Assembly (NCBI GenBank): GCA_027578815.1
Contig: JANBTH010000388.1
Location: 1-18,492 of the forward strand
Reading direction: 5' to 3'
Source of the DNA: Coemansia sp. RSA 1804
Lineage: Eukaryota > Kickxellomycota > Kickxellomycetes > Kickxellales > Kickxellaceae
Length of the DNA: 18,492 bases
A program made the translations under genes and the position numbers. The notes under the pieces are model-generated. The model was not told the origin of the DNA and ran no database searches. It worked only from the letters and a program-made list of their open reading frames with translations. This document shows, in pieces, positions 1-10,195 of this stretch. The number at the start of each line of letters is the position of its first letter. The first letter of the stretch is position 1.

Positions 1-81
1 GCCTCTGCCGCCACGCCCACGCTTGCCGCCGCGGGCTGGCGGCGGAATCCCAAACGTAGGCTGCTGGCTATCTCCCAGCAT
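1..81 (-). CDS. Probable N-terminus of an RGG-rich protein, cut by the window edge
   Basis: Reading leftward from an ATG at 81, 27 codons stay open to the edge of the window. The peptide starts MLGDSQQPTFGIPPP and then becomes a basic Gly/Arg stretch with RGG-type spacing. The segment is GC-rich like the confirmed exons, while the DNA from 82 onward turns abruptly AT-rich with a TG microsatellite, as expected at a gene/promoter border. RGG stretches are common in RNA-binding proteins, but I do not recognise the family and the piece is too short to name. It would lie in tandem with PDS5, whose stop is 475 bp upstream of this start. The plus strand gives no better reading: its frame 1 is closed by a TGA shortly after position 150. 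Confidence 0.4.
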   Translation of the reverse strand, partial: MLGDSQQPTFGIPPPARGGKRGRGGRG

Positions 82-555
82 ACCGCTTGGTTTTTATTGT
101 ATATGTGTGTGTGTGTGTGTGTTGGTCTAGGCTGGTTTCCTTGTCTGCGCAGATACGCGTGAAAGCCTCCGCCAGTACTAAAGTGAGCCGAGGGTTTCGT
201 TCGTGAAAGGGGGGAAATAAAAATATTTGAGGTATTTAGGCAACGAATTCAGAAGAAAAATAAAAAGCAAGGCGTGAAATAAAGACCAGGATGCAGGATG
301 ATAATAAGACCCAGAATAGAGTATATCTACGCTGATAATGCTGTTGTTGTCAAGCTCAAGAACAAAAAGCAAAGATGAAAAGAGTTGCTGCTCTACACAC
401 AGAAAATCTAGTAAATAAAAATACGCGACACGAACGCGTCGCTAGCTGTGGTTGGTGTATTGCGACAATTATAAAAACCAAACTTGATCAAACAGTAATA
501 ATTAAAAGAACAAATTAAAGCAATGCCAGAAAGCAAGCTAAGCTCATTTTTTTTT
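82..555. other. Intergenic spacer: PDS5 3' region and promoter side of the left-hand gene
   Basis: This is AT-rich DNA without a convincing reading frame. It contains a (TG)9 microsatellite at 104-121 and two ACGCGT hexamers (155-160 and 434-439). The PDS5 terminator should lie in its right part. If the partial gene at 1-81 is real, its promoter lies here too. I see no RNA gene or mobile element. Confidence 0.5.
104..121. repeat. (TG)9 microsatellite
   Basis: Eighteen bases of uninterrupted TG dinucleotide lie just upstream of the putative ATG of the left-edge minus-strand gene. Confidence 0.9.
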
Positions 556-3500
556 TCATTCTTCATCGCTGGTCTCCGCTACGCTGGACATGTCCACGTC
601 CTCAGCATCGCTCTCATCGTCCATCGTTGCCGGCTCCTTCCCCTTCGATCTAGTGGCAGTTCTGCTGCCGTTGCCAAAGTGTGATCTCTGGCGCTTGGGC
701 TTATCGCCGGCTGCCACCGCAACTGCTGGTGGTTCTGGTGCTGCTGCTGCTGCTGCTGCTGTTTTAGGCCGGGTGCGCTTATTTGCGCCCGCTCTAGCCG
801 CCGCCGGCGCCTTCGCCCGCCTGCTCACAAACTCGGGATCCAGGAACGGTTCGCGCGGCACCGAGGCCCTATCGGCCTCCGCCAGGAGCTCAAAGATATC
901 GGCAGGGAGGGTCAGTTTCCCGGGGTACACATTGACGGGCCAGTTTGACGAGATACTCTTTTCGCGCAGCAAGTACTGCGCAAGTTCGCTCAGCACGTAC
1001 AGGCGCCTGGTGAACACCTCGTTGGATGCCACCTGCTTGTTAATGCCATCGGCAACCGGACGGTTGCGGTACGCCTTGATCTCGCCGGCGTTGCAGAAGA
1101 GCAGCGACACGTTCTGCGCCATGCACACGCATCCGATGTAGAACTCGATGTACGGCGCAAACACCTCCAGCGTGGCCACCGGCTGCGCATCGTCCCAGTC
1201 CGGATGGTGCGCCAGGATGTACAGGAAGCGGCACAGACTGTCCTCCACCACCGACGGCGATCCCGGGGTTGGGCGGAACTGCGACAGGTGCTGCTCAACC
1301 ACGTGCCTGATATTGTCCCGCAGCGCCGGCTCCACATCGTACGCAACAAGGAAAACCGCCGGGATATAGCGCACATGGATCCGCCGGGCCACGAGCGCTG
1401 GCACAAGCTTTTTCAGCATAAACGCAGACCGCACCTCATAGCAGGGCGCCTGCACCAGCAGGGCAAGACTGAGCATGTCGGCAATGTTCAGCATCTTTTC
1501 AAAGTGGACAAAGGACGCCAGCTTCAGCATGCACGACCCTGCTGTCAAAAGAAGATGGTTGCGGTGCACTGCACTGGTCTTCTGGTCCTGCTGCATCTCT
1601 CCACCGTTGCGCACAAGCTGTCGCAGCGTGCCCAGAACCAGCTGCACATTGTCGCGCGTGAGCATCTGGCGCTCCATCCCCGCCAGCCAGTTGGTCAGTA
1701 TCTTGACCGAGTACACTTTGACAAGCCCGTTCTCATCCAGACTATCGCGGGACACCCACTCCGAACCGTCTCCCGTGTCCATGTCCTCGCCGCCTGCCGC
1801 GTCATCGTCCATGTCCTGCCTGCTTGGGGAACCTAGCAACACGCTCTGTAAGAGGTACTGGCTAACTCTCTCAGCATACATCGAAAACGCAGTGGGTGCG
1901 TAGCGCGCAAGGCGCGAGAGTGCTGCAAAAGATGGCGATCTGCGTTCCAGGTGCCGATTGTCCAGATTGTCCACCATGTCTCCGGTCAGAATCGAGCACT
2001 GGGGCCCAGCGCCCTCCATCTGGGTGAGCAGATAAGCCGAGTACTTGGCCTGCCGCAGACTTCCGGTCCGTACAAAAGTCGAGAGCTGCGATTCCAGCTC
2101 AGACGACTTGGGAACAGACTTTGGAATCGCCTTTGCAAAGCGGACCATCAGCGCCAGCCTGTCCTCGGTGACAACAGTTTCGTCCACCCTCAGCTCGGCT
2201 ACATCAAAAAGCGCATCGGAGCTCGAGCAGAGCATCTCTGGGAACACGTTTGTGATGTAGCTCAGTACGGTCTCTGCAGCAGAAGCCAGCTGGGTATCAC
2301 TGCCAGAACCAGTAACGCCCGATGACATGTACTCGATGAGATGAGGAACCAATCCGCGGTTGATCGTTGTTAGTCCAACGCACTTCCAGATCGGGGCCGT
2401 CGTCTCCAGAAGGTTCGGCGCAAGGGAAGAGAGCCGCTTGAGAGAGCTCTTCTGGTGCTTGCGGACAGACTTTACGTCGTTGCTGGGATCCATAGTCTGG
2501 CGAAGACCCTTGTACACTTCGGCGTCATGAAGACCAGCCAGCTGGGTCAGCGCACTCTCGACCTTTGATTTTTCTGGAAACAGCGAGCTGATCTTGACAA
2601 TAAGAAGACGGATCTGCTGGTCGACCACGCCTCCAGTCTCGTCCAAAGTACCAGAACACTGCTTCTCGCACAGATCAAGATACGTGTCAGTCAGGCGAAT
2701 CGCATCACGCTGCCGCCGCATGTAGCTGAAGAACCCGTTGCGCGCCTTGGGCGTCAAGCTGCTGAACACAAACAGAAGCCGCTGGCACCGTGACCGATCG
2801 TCTTTGATTTTCGTAAAGTTCAGAATAGCGCCACTAAGAATGCTTTCCACCTTGGAGTCAATATCGGGATCGTTGATGTAGCGGAGCACAAATATCCTTG
2901 AAGGAATGTCCCCCCACTTGGCTCTGGCCGCCACGTTTCCGCCCCCAAGCTCCTCGTATATCTGGCTGTACATTGCAGCAAGCGACACTATCGCCTCCGA
3001 CCGCACGTGGGAGCGCCGGTCTTTGCACCGCTCGCTCAGCGCCTCGATCACACCCTCGCCGATAGCGCCCTGCACAGCCTGCGTCATTTCAAGAACTCCC
3101 AGAGAGCGGCACGCTGTCTGCCGCACCTTCTCGTCGACATCGCTGAGCTTCTCCACCACAAAGTCGTTCAGCTCGCGAGACAGTTGCGGCTGGTGCTGGT
3201 AGAGCGAAACCGCATGCTCCACCCACTGAACACGCACCAACGGCGAGGCGTCTGCCCTTCTGCCCTTCCACGTCTTCCAGGTCGTTTCGTAGCGTTTTGC
3301 CAGCGTAAACCCCTTCTCCGCAAACATCTCGCCAAGGACACCAGTTGCCAGAATACGGATTTCGACATCTTCAACACACAGCTCCTCCTCGAGCTGGGGA
3401 ATAACATTGAGCAGCGTGCCGGGGGCCGACTTGTTCAGCTCCAGAATAAGATAGTGTGCGGAGCGCAGATCGTCGAGCGAGCTGCTCATGACCGCAGTAC

Positions 3501-4417
3501 GCTCCCTGTGCTGCCCAGTAGCCTCTCCCTCGCCGCGCAGCTGATCGGCACGCAGCTGGGAGGCGCTGACAATGACGTCGTTGAAATACTGGTAAATGTA
3601 CTTTTGCAAAATATCGGCCGTCGCATTGGCCAAGTCGCTGGCAAGCTGGTGAGCGGCGGGATTGTCCTGCTGGCGCTTCTTGGTAAACTGCAGCAAAATC
3701 ACGTCAATTACATCCTGTGGAACCGACTTTGGCTCCTCCAAAAGCTGCTGAAGAACATCGAGGATCTGCATCTGTATGTTATGTGGCTGATCTGGCTTGA
3801 CAACGCCAAATAGCACGGTGAAGAACCGTGATACAATCTGCTCCGAATCCGGCAGCATGGCAACCAGGGCTGGCGTGCGAACGGTGGCAAGACTCGTTAG
3901 GAGGTACTCGCGGAGCGGGAAGAACTGGTTGTTCTGGTCACCCAGCAGCTGCAGCTGGTCAATAAACACATTGAATATCGTCTTTATCTCGCTATCGCTG
4001 TACGGGGCCTCTGGCGCGTAGAGCCGTAGGATATCCGCAATACAACACGATACATAGGAAACAACGCCAGCCTCTTTGTGCTTCAGTAGAGATGGGGCTA
4101 GAAGTTGCCGCGTCACTGCGCCCAGGGTCTGCGTATCAACGGTCTCCTGCTCAAGGCTGTTGAGTTCCTTTGATAGTTTCTACAGATACTTTGAGGAGAT
4201 GTTTCAAACATTAACGCAATGCCGGGAAGAAATAAAATTCTTATATGCAAGAACCAGATAGATGATAGACAGGATCTAACCAAGCATAGCCAGCTCTGGC
4301 ATTGCTTACCTTTAGCTGCTTGTACAGTTCTGAAATAGTGACAGTCTTTTTCTGTGTTGCGTTTGTGAATAGCTTTGGCTGAAAGCTCAGCTCGTGGGCT
4401 TCGCTGTCCTGCGTCAT
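556..4417 (-). CDS. PDS5: Sister chromatid cohesion protein Pds5
   Basis: Two exons: 4417-4310 (36 codons) and 4179-556, giving 1243 residues. Pds5 is a HEAT-repeat protein that binds the cohesin kleisin and, with Wapl and Eco1, controls loading, acetylation and release of cohesin in the nucleus. The match runs along the length. The N-terminus MTQDSEAHELSFQPKLF joins in frame to a helix ending in LLKHKEAG, then the family hallmark LRLYAPEAPY (residues 87-96; the APDAP motif with E for D). HEAT-type helical repeats fill the middle. A late block (RHVVEQHL region) and an acidic loop rich in Asp/Gly/Met (DMDDDAAGGEDMDTG) are also typical of the family. The last 88 residues are disordered: basic KR-rich segments, a poly-Ala run, then an acidic Ser/Asp/Glu end. 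Length fits fungal Pds5 (about 1200-1300). The ATG at 4417 is chosen because the spliced product restores the family N-terminus; without exon 1 no ATG opens the frame at the right place. Divergent from NAA15. Confidence 0.96.
739..761. repeat. Trinucleotide run encoding poly-Ala in Pds5
   Basis: A nearly pure TGC run (GCA on the coding strand) encodes seven consecutive alanines in the disordered C-terminal tail of Pds5. It is prone to length variation between strains. Confidence 0.85.
4180..4309 (-). other. PDS5 intron 1 (130 bp, phase 0)
   Basis: The donor AAG|GTAAGC (exon ends at 4310) and acceptor CTGTAG| (exon resumes at 4179) join YKQLK to KLSKEL in frame, restoring a continuous Pds5 N-terminal helix. 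A candidate branch site GTTAAT lies about 30-40 bases before the acceptor. Confidence 0.9.
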
Positions 4418-4610
4418 GGCTGGATCTGCTGGTCTGCGAGAATAAAATAAAGGAGAAAAGGGGGAGAGGATTCAGCAGGGAGAAAATAATAAACAGTGCT
4501 CAATTGACAAATAGACCTGGTAGAAAAGAAAAGAAAAGAGGCAAGAACCACAGGCTAGATCAATGAGAGAGAGAAAAAAAGAAAGGAACAGAAAAAGGCT
4601 TTTGGCTGTG

Positions 4611-4616
4611 ACGCGT
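4611..4616. promoter_or_regulatory. MCB-like element (ACGCGT) upstream of PDS5
   Basis: This is a perfect MluI cell-cycle box 194 bp upstream of the PDS5 ATG, with a near-match ACGCGA 33 bp further upstream. In yeasts, MBF binds such boxes and drives G1/S genes, including cohesin genes. Binding here is inferred from the motif alone; the same hexamer also occurs elsewhere in this window. Confidence 0.4.
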
Positions 4617-4703
4617 CAAACGAAATAAAATACAGTCAAAAATTATAGACGCGATTTTACCAGCTTTTGGAAATTTTACGCTTGCTGCGCCGCGTTTATT
4701 CCC

Positions 4704-4722
4704 ATTGGTCATCTGAGCCAAT
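4704..4722. promoter_or_regulatory. Inverted pair of CCAAT boxes
   Basis: ATTGG (4704-4708) and CCAAT (4718-4722) sit in opposite orientation 9 bases apart, near the centre of the divergent spacer. CCAAT is the core site of the Hap2/3/5 (NF-Y) complex. One box per orientation suits a promoter serving both flanking genes, but function is inferred. Confidence 0.4.
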
Positions 4723-5198
4723 CACATCTCCCTGCTGTTTAATTATTTGAATTAGCGATTAGGCTAACCGGCAATTACTAGCGCAGATCAAAGCATTCTT
4801 TTTTTTGTGGGGTTGAAAGCTTACATCAATGGGGAGAATAAAAAATAAAATCAAACGGCCTTTTCTTCATCAGGATTGCGAAATGGAAAACATCAGCATC
4901 TATAAAATCCTTCAGAAGCTTTTTACATGCTCTTTGCGCCAAAGTGCTGTTGAAGGAAATATAAACGGATTTCCTCGTTTCTGTCGTTCAAGTCTTGGCT
5001 TTCTCAAAACCTGCAAAAGGGGGATTTTTTCTTTTGTTTCCGTTCGGATTTGCTAAAAAGGATTACAGAAAAAGGTGTTCAAACTTTTATATTTTCCCAA
5101 GCTTCTTTGCCTTTTTTCTTTCTCTCCACTTTTATATTTAATTCAACTACAATCATTTCTACTATCGATTACAAAAGGAGAAAAAGGGATTAGGAATA

Positions 5199-7803
5199 AT
5201 GTCGCTGACAATTACAGAACTCCCGCATAAGGAGCAGGCGCTGTTCCGCACAGCATTGGTAGGTGGAATAATAGAACAACTGCACGCAACATTTTTAAAT
5301 TTTCCTTTTTTCAAATGACAAAAGACGCAGCAATAAAAATCTCTTCCTTTATTTGGTGGATTTAATTTCTGCTTTTTTTTATCTTGCGTAGAAATTATAC
5401 GAAGTCAAGCAGTTCAAAAAGGGGTTGAAGACGTGTGACCAGATTCTGAAAAAGGTGGCGAACCATGGAGAGACGCTGGCAGTCAAGGGCATGTTTCTAG
5501 CGCACCTGGACCGCAAGAAAGAGGCATACGAGATGATCAAGCGCGGGATCGATATAAGCCCGGCGAGCTCGATCAGCTGGCACGTGTACGGAATAGTGTG
5601 TAGATTCGACGAGAACTACGCAGAGGCCGCCAAGTGCTACGAGGAGGCACTGAAGGCGGACTCTGAAAACGCAACGATTCTCCGGGAACTCGCGCAGCTC
5701 TACACCCAGCTCAGACAGTACCAGAAGGCGGTGGAGATAAGGACACGCATCTTGAAGATCAACCCCGATACGCCCCAATACTGGTTGGGGCTGGCGGTGG
5801 CGCACCAACTGACCGGCCGCAACGATCTTGCGCTCAAGGTGATATCGACCCACGAGCACATTGTTCTGGACGAGAGCAGTCCGTTCAAGGCAAACAACTC
5901 GAACTACAGGTGTGACGTCAGCGAGCTTCTGATGTACAAGAACTGGGTGATGGAGCTCACCGGCGACTACCAGATGGCGCTGGACAATCTGAAGGAAATC
6001 CGCCCACGCATCACGGACATCACGGCGTGGAAGGAGCAGAAGGCAAAGCTTTTGCTGAAGCTCGACCGCAAGGAGGCGGCGGCGTCGGCGTACCAGGAGC
6101 TGATCGAACGCAACCCCGACAGCAACACGTATATCTGCGGGTACCTCTCGTGCAACGGGCTGGATATTGGGCGCGCGGAGGACAGGGACGCGGTGCTTGA
6201 GATAGTCAGAGGCCTGCAGCAGCAGTTCCCCACATCGAGCGCGCTCAAGTTCCTGCCGCTCACGTTCTGCGATGGCGATGACTTTGTCAAGGAGGCCGAC
6301 AAGCTTGCAAAGTACGCGCTGCGCAAGGGGATCCCGTCGCTGTTCACCAGCATGAAGACGCTGTATGAAGACAAGACGAAGGGCGAGACGCTGGGAAGAC
6401 TCGTTGAGGGGTACGCTTCGCAGCTGCGCGACACCAAGCGGTTTGACGATTCCAGCGAAGACGAGCCCTCGTCGGTGTCGACGTGGTGCACGTTCTATCT
6501 TGCGCAGCACGCGGACTACTACGGCAACCACGAGCGCGCGCTGCAGCTGATGGAGACGGCAATCGGCGCATCGCCAGACACGGTTGATCTGTACATGGTA
6601 AAGGCGCGGATTCTCAAGCATGCGGGCGATGTGTGCGGGGCGCGGGATGTGATGGACTTTGGCAGACAGAAGGATCTGAACGACCGGTTCATCAACACGA
6701 AGACGGTCAAGTACATGCTGCACAACAACGAGGTGGACGAGGCGGAGAAGAACATGGTTCTGTTTGTGCGTGACGATGCGAGCCACAAGATCCAGGAGAT
6801 CGTCGAGACGCAGACGATCTGGTACATGCGCGAACGGGGCCACGCGTTCCGGCGGCTGGGCGACATTGGGCGCGCGCTCAAGCACTTCCACCAGGTGCTG
6901 GATTCGTTCAGGACGTTCCACAACGACCAGTATGACTTCCACACGTACTCGATCCGCAAGTTCACGGCCCGCGCGTACGTTGACATCCTTGAGTGGGAGG
7001 ACCGGGTGTTCGAGCACCCGATGTACGTGGACTCGGCGGTGTCGGCCATCGAGTGCTACGTCGAGCTGTATGACCGCAAGGCGGCCGGGGCTCCGTTTGA
7101 GCCGATCGCTGTGGACGAGCCAAAGAAGCCGCTCACGCGCAACGGCACGTCCAAGAGCGGGCAGCACAACCTGTCGGCGGGCGTGGGCGAGACCAAGCCG
7201 GCAGCCGTGGACGCCGACCCGAACGGCGCAGCATTCGTCAACGCCCCCAGCCACCTCGAAAGCGCACTTGCGTTCGTCGAGGTGCTGGAGAAGTCGGTCG
7301 GATTGCAGGCTGGGACCCACGTGACGGCGTTCGAGGTGCATCTGCGGATGAAGAAGTACTTTCTGGCGCTCAAGTCGATCAACCAGCTGCGCGCGATCGA
7401 GGCCGACCACCCGGCGCTGGTGCCGATGGTCGTGCGGATCAGCGCGGCGCTGGATGCGGACGCGTCGTTTGCGGCGCCCATGAAGGCGGCGCTCAAGGCC
7501 CAGCTGGTCAAGGCGTTTGGCGAGGTGCCGTCGATTGCAGCAACCGTCGCCGACCACGACACGCTGCTGCCGTTTGCGCTTGCTGGGGCGCGGGGGCTGG
7601 TCAGTCTTGGTGGCAAGGAGCGCGTGGCCCAGGCCAAGCAGATGGCCATGCAGGCAGCAGCCGAGAGGTTCGGGGACTCGCGCACGCTTGAGAATCTGGT
7701 TGCGGCGCGGGACCTGCTTGCAAGGATCGGGGCGTCGGAGAGCGAGAGGTTGGCGTTTGCTGCGGAGGCCAGAAAGGTGTTCCCGCTGGCAACATGTTTC
7801 TGA
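5199..7803 (+). CDS. NAA15: N-terminal acetyltransferase A auxiliary subunit Naa15 (Nat1)
   Basis: Two exons: 5199-5258 (20 codons) and 5392-7803, giving 823 residues. Naa15 is the ribosome-bound TPR scaffold of NatA; it holds the catalytic subunit Naa10, which acetylates nascent Ser/Ala/Thr/Gly/Val N-termini after Met removal. The first residues MSLTITELPHKEQALF followed by HGETLAVKGMFL and SWHVYGIVCR match the conserved opening of the family. TPR-type helical pairs fill most of the protein, with a conserved late motif around WYMRERGHAFRRLGDIGRAL. A low-complexity insert at about residues 597-637 (Ser/Gly/Asn/Pro) corresponds to the variable charged linker in animal homologues. Length is slightly below human NAA15 (866). 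The ATG at 5199 follows AATA and is the only one giving the family N-terminus; exon 2 alone lacks it. The gene converges with the secreted-protein gene on its right, 167 bp away. Confidence 0.96.
5259..5391 (+). other. NAA15 intron 1 (133 bp, phase 0)
   Basis: The donor TTG|GTAGGT and the acceptor TTGCGTAG|AAA, preceded by a T-rich tract, join FRTAL to KLYEVKQF. This recreates the first TPR helix pair of Naa15. Confidence 0.93.
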
Positions 7804-7878
7804 GGTGGGGGAGAGCCTTGATTGAATACAACCTTTTTTTCTTTACCAGCAATAGCAACAGCAATAGCATCATTATGT

Positions 7879-7889
7879 GGGGGGGGGGG
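7879..7889. repeat. G11 homopolymer between convergent genes
   Basis: Eleven consecutive G lie in the short 3'-3' spacer between NAA15 and the secreted-protein gene. Exact length is unreliable in most sequencing data. Confidence 0.85.
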
Positions 7890-7970
7890 TCAAAAGTGTC
7901 AATGAAGGAAAGAAGGAAAAGGATGGAGAGATAGGGAAATAAAGAACGTTACTAGAGAGAGCCAAGACGC

Positions 7971-8852
7971 TTAGCTGCCGTAGGCGGCGGACGACGCGTA
8001 GTCCTGGTGGGTGGCCTGGGGCTGGGCGGCGTAGGGCTTGGTCGCGTAGGCCTGGGTGTCGTAGGGCTTGGTCGCGTAGGCCTGGCTGTTGGCGTTGGCG
8101 TAGGGGGCGGCGTGGGGCTGGTTGTAGCCGGTGTCGGCGCCGGCATTCGGGACAACAACGACGGTGGTGAGCTGGTCCTGGCCGACGTTCTCCTGAACGA
8201 CCTGCACCATGTTATGGACATTGGTGGTGACGACGGCGGTGACCTGCTCCTGGATGACCTGGGTCTGCACATCGACCTGATCGACCTCCTGCGTCACCGT
8301 GACCTGCTGCACCACGACCTGCGGCTGCACCCGCGTCTGCACCACCTGCAGCGTCGGCGTGGCCGTCTCGGTGACCCACAGCGTGTTGACGTTGTTGACC
8401 GTCACCACCGGCGGCGGCGGACACACGTAGGTCTGCGTCACCTGGTACACCGCGTTCTGCTCCGCCGCCACGCTTGCCACCTGCACGCTTGTCACCTGCG
8501 CAACCATCGAGTGCACCTGCGTCTGCTCCACCAGCACCGTGCTGTACTGCACCACCGTGTTCACCACGTCCTCGATCACCGTCTGGTACATCGGCGTCAC
8601 CACCGGCTCGCATGGCGACGACCCCTCCACCACCACCGTCGTTGTGTCGTCGCCGTACGCGTTTCCGCCGTAGTAGTCGTTGCTATTGTTGTTGCTGCCG
8701 TAGTTGTTCCCGCTGTTGCTGCCGTAGTTGTTTCCGTTGTTGTTTCCGTTGTTGCTGCCGTAGCTGCCTCCGCCGTTGTAGTCGCCGGCTTTGCCAACCG
8801 CCGCCATTCCAACGACGGCTGCAATAACAAGATACCCAGAGAAGCGGCGCAT
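7971..8852 (-). CDS. Predicted secreted low-complexity protein, Gly/Asn/Tyr- then Val/Thr/Gln-rich; family not recognised
   Basis: An intact single-exon frame of 293 residues. Residues 1-22 look like a signal peptide: MRRF, a hydrophobic core, then small residues before GKAGDY. About residues 24-69 are a Gly/Asn/Ser/Tyr repeat of the NNYGSN type. About 70-240 are strongly enriched in Val, Thr and Gln with alternating polar/hydrophobic order (for example VVQQVTVTQEVDQVDVQTQV), which predicts beta strands. Only two cysteines occur, C81 and C144, the latter before a PPPP run; they could form one disulfide. The C-terminus (about 241-293) is Tyr/Ala/Gln/Pro-rich with two copies of QAYATKPY. I see no transmembrane segment after the signal, no GPI-type hydrophobic tail and no catalytic motif. 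A cell-wall, adhesin or self-assembling role is possible but not shown. The compositional bias also makes a long frame open on the opposite strand, which I treat as a shadow. TATA-like ATATAAAG lies 46 bp before the ATG. Confidence 0.82.
   Translation of the reverse strand: MRRFSGYLVIAAVVGMAAVGKAGDYNGGGSYGSNNGNNNGNNYGSNSGNNYGSNNNSNDYYGGNAYGDDTTTVVVEGSSPCEPVVTPMYQTVIEDVVNTVVQYSTVLVEQTQVHSMVAQVTSVQVASVAAEQNAVYQVTQTYVCPPPPVVTVNNVNTLWVTETATPTLQVVQTRVQPQVVVQQVTVTQEVDQVDVQTQVIQEQVTAVVTTNVHNMVQVVQENVGQDQLTTVVVVPNAGADTGYNQPHAAPYANANSQAYATKPYDTQAYATKPYAAQPQATHQDYASSAAYGS
8031..8085. repeat. Two 25-bp direct copies encoding QAYATKPY
   Basis: Positions 8031-8055 and 8061-8085 are identical 25-mers at a 30-base period, giving a ten-residue protein repeat in the C-terminal tail of the secreted protein. 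Exact identity at DNA level points to recent duplication or slippage. Confidence 0.85.
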
Positions 8853-8897
8853 GTTCGATTACTTGTACAATCCCCTGCTAACAAGTGCTATTAATTA

Positions 8898-8905
8898 CTT
8901 TATAT
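8898..8905 (-). promoter_or_regulatory. TATA-like element of the secreted-protein gene
   Basis: ATATAAAG reads on the minus strand 46 bp upstream of the start codon. The first upstream ATG on that strand is near 8993, so a start site close to this box would give an ATG-free leader. Confidence 0.4.
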
Positions 8906-10195
8906 GTGAAATGACGAAGACGTGTAGTCTCTACGCTTGTTTGTTTTGCTCTAGAACGGAAGATGAAAAGTGGAAGAAAATAACCTCTGCCAACATCAAG
9001 ATGCCGAGTCCACGTCCCGCCTCTTTCTTATTTAACCTTGAACCCCTCAATCGTCCTTCTACATCTTACCCCTACTTACCAGCATGGTTTACTCATGTCC
9101 CCCATTTGTCTTTGAGATCACATTCCACTTTTTTACTTTCACCTTCTCAATGTGTGTGTGTGCGTGTGCTCCTTTCCTGGTTCTATATTAATTGATCTGC
9201 GTCTCCTCTAGACTGAACACCAACCAACCGCCAGGATCAGCCTGTTTGGCCTGAAACACTGTCTCCCTCCTATTCTTCATAACACGCATCGTAGTGATCT
9301 GCACAGGTTAGTATGGTTAGTGGTGAGTGAGCTCTCCCTTCCGAATATCTATTGAAAAGTGGAACATGCTGCTACTCACATTTCTTTATCTAAATGTGAA
9401 ACCAATATACCCTCTAGCAATCAATCGGCACGGATATATATACAAAAAAACTGCTCAAGTGAAGGGCAGAATATCACCCATCCATCCTCCAAGCAAAAGA
9501 GCTGCAATAGATAATAATAACACTATCTAACATCCAACCTCTTCAAAATAACTCAAATGGAACGGATAACCATCATCTGATTGTCCATGTTAATAGTGAT
9601 CGTCAGAATTACCAACTCTAAGTAGCGGGGATATGGAAATAAAAAAGTCTAGACTTTAGTTTCACACCACATCCCGTCTATCACAAAAACAACCACCACC
9701 CTGTTTCTCCGATCACGTAGGAGGTAGATAGCTTCCGTATATTAAACTACATCCAGACTCCCTTTCTTCTTTTCTTGCCATCATCTGCTGCTGTGGATAC
9801 ACATAAACATGTTGCTCATTGCAATGCCAAAAAATCAACAACTGAACAGATAGCATACAATATATAATCGAAAAATAAAGACAAAACAAAACCAAGGAAT
9901 AGAGAAAGAATGAATAAAAATGAATAAAACGGGTGCCTCGGATCCAAGACTATAGTCGCAAAAGTAAAGTAAAAAGAATAAAATAAAGGAAAGAAAGTGC
10001 GTGGAATCGTTCCTATCAACAGAGCTAGAGATTGCTCTTCATGTGCAATTGCCTCGTTGTTAGCTGGGCTGACTCCTACACCTACTAGCATTCATTTGGT
10101 GCAACCCGCTCACAATTGCCCAGAGCTACGATATCCAGCCGATGAAGGACCCACCTCTGCTGTCCCAAATAAAACAAAACCTTCCTGTCGTTTGT
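8906..10195. other. 1.3 kb spacer without a recognisable gene
   Basis: This lies between the promoter of the secreted-protein gene and the last exon of the UBL3-like gene. It is AT-rich, with frequent stops in all frames and only short, compositionally random open frames. It holds a TG-rich microsatellite (9151-9168) and A-rich tracts near 9840-9990. It should include the UBL3-like 3' untranslated region at its right end and upstream control DNA at its left end. I found no tRNA A/B box pair, snRNA or transposon end. Confidence 0.5.
9151..9168. repeat. Imperfect TG microsatellite
   Basis: TG dinucleotide repeat with one C interruption, located in the spacer upstream of the secreted-protein gene. 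Confidence 0.8.

Larger units (their letters stand above)
4418..5198. promoter_or_regulatory. Bidirectional promoter region of PDS5 and NAA15
   Basis: The two start codons face away from each other across 781 bp. Visible elements are ACGCGT at 4611-4616 and ACGCGA at 4649-4654 on the PDS5 side, ATTGG at 4704-4708 facing CCAAT at 4718-4722 in the middle, and TATATTT-like tracts at 5087-5095 and about 5131-5138 next to a pyrimidine-rich stretch on the NAA15 side. No CAT occurs between 4418 and about 4700, so the PDS5 leader has no upstream AUG there. Short open frames in this interval look random. Confidence 0.6.

Noticed and set aside
3007..3813. A 268-codon plus-strand frame within PDS5
   Set aside because: PDS5 is certain by homology on the minus strand, and this frame has no domain.
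5497..7557. A 686-codon open frame on the minus strand opposite NAA15
   Set aside because: It mirrors the GC-rich codons of NAA15, is extremely rich in Arg, Leu, Val and His, has no recognisable domain, and NAA15 is unambiguous on the other strand.
8007..8894. A 295-codon frame on the plus strand opposite the secreted-protein gene
   Set aside because: It consists of monotonous Gly/Val/Leu then His/Arg/Leu runs, which are mirror images of the repetitive codons of the minus-strand gene. The minus strand has a signal peptide and ordered composition.
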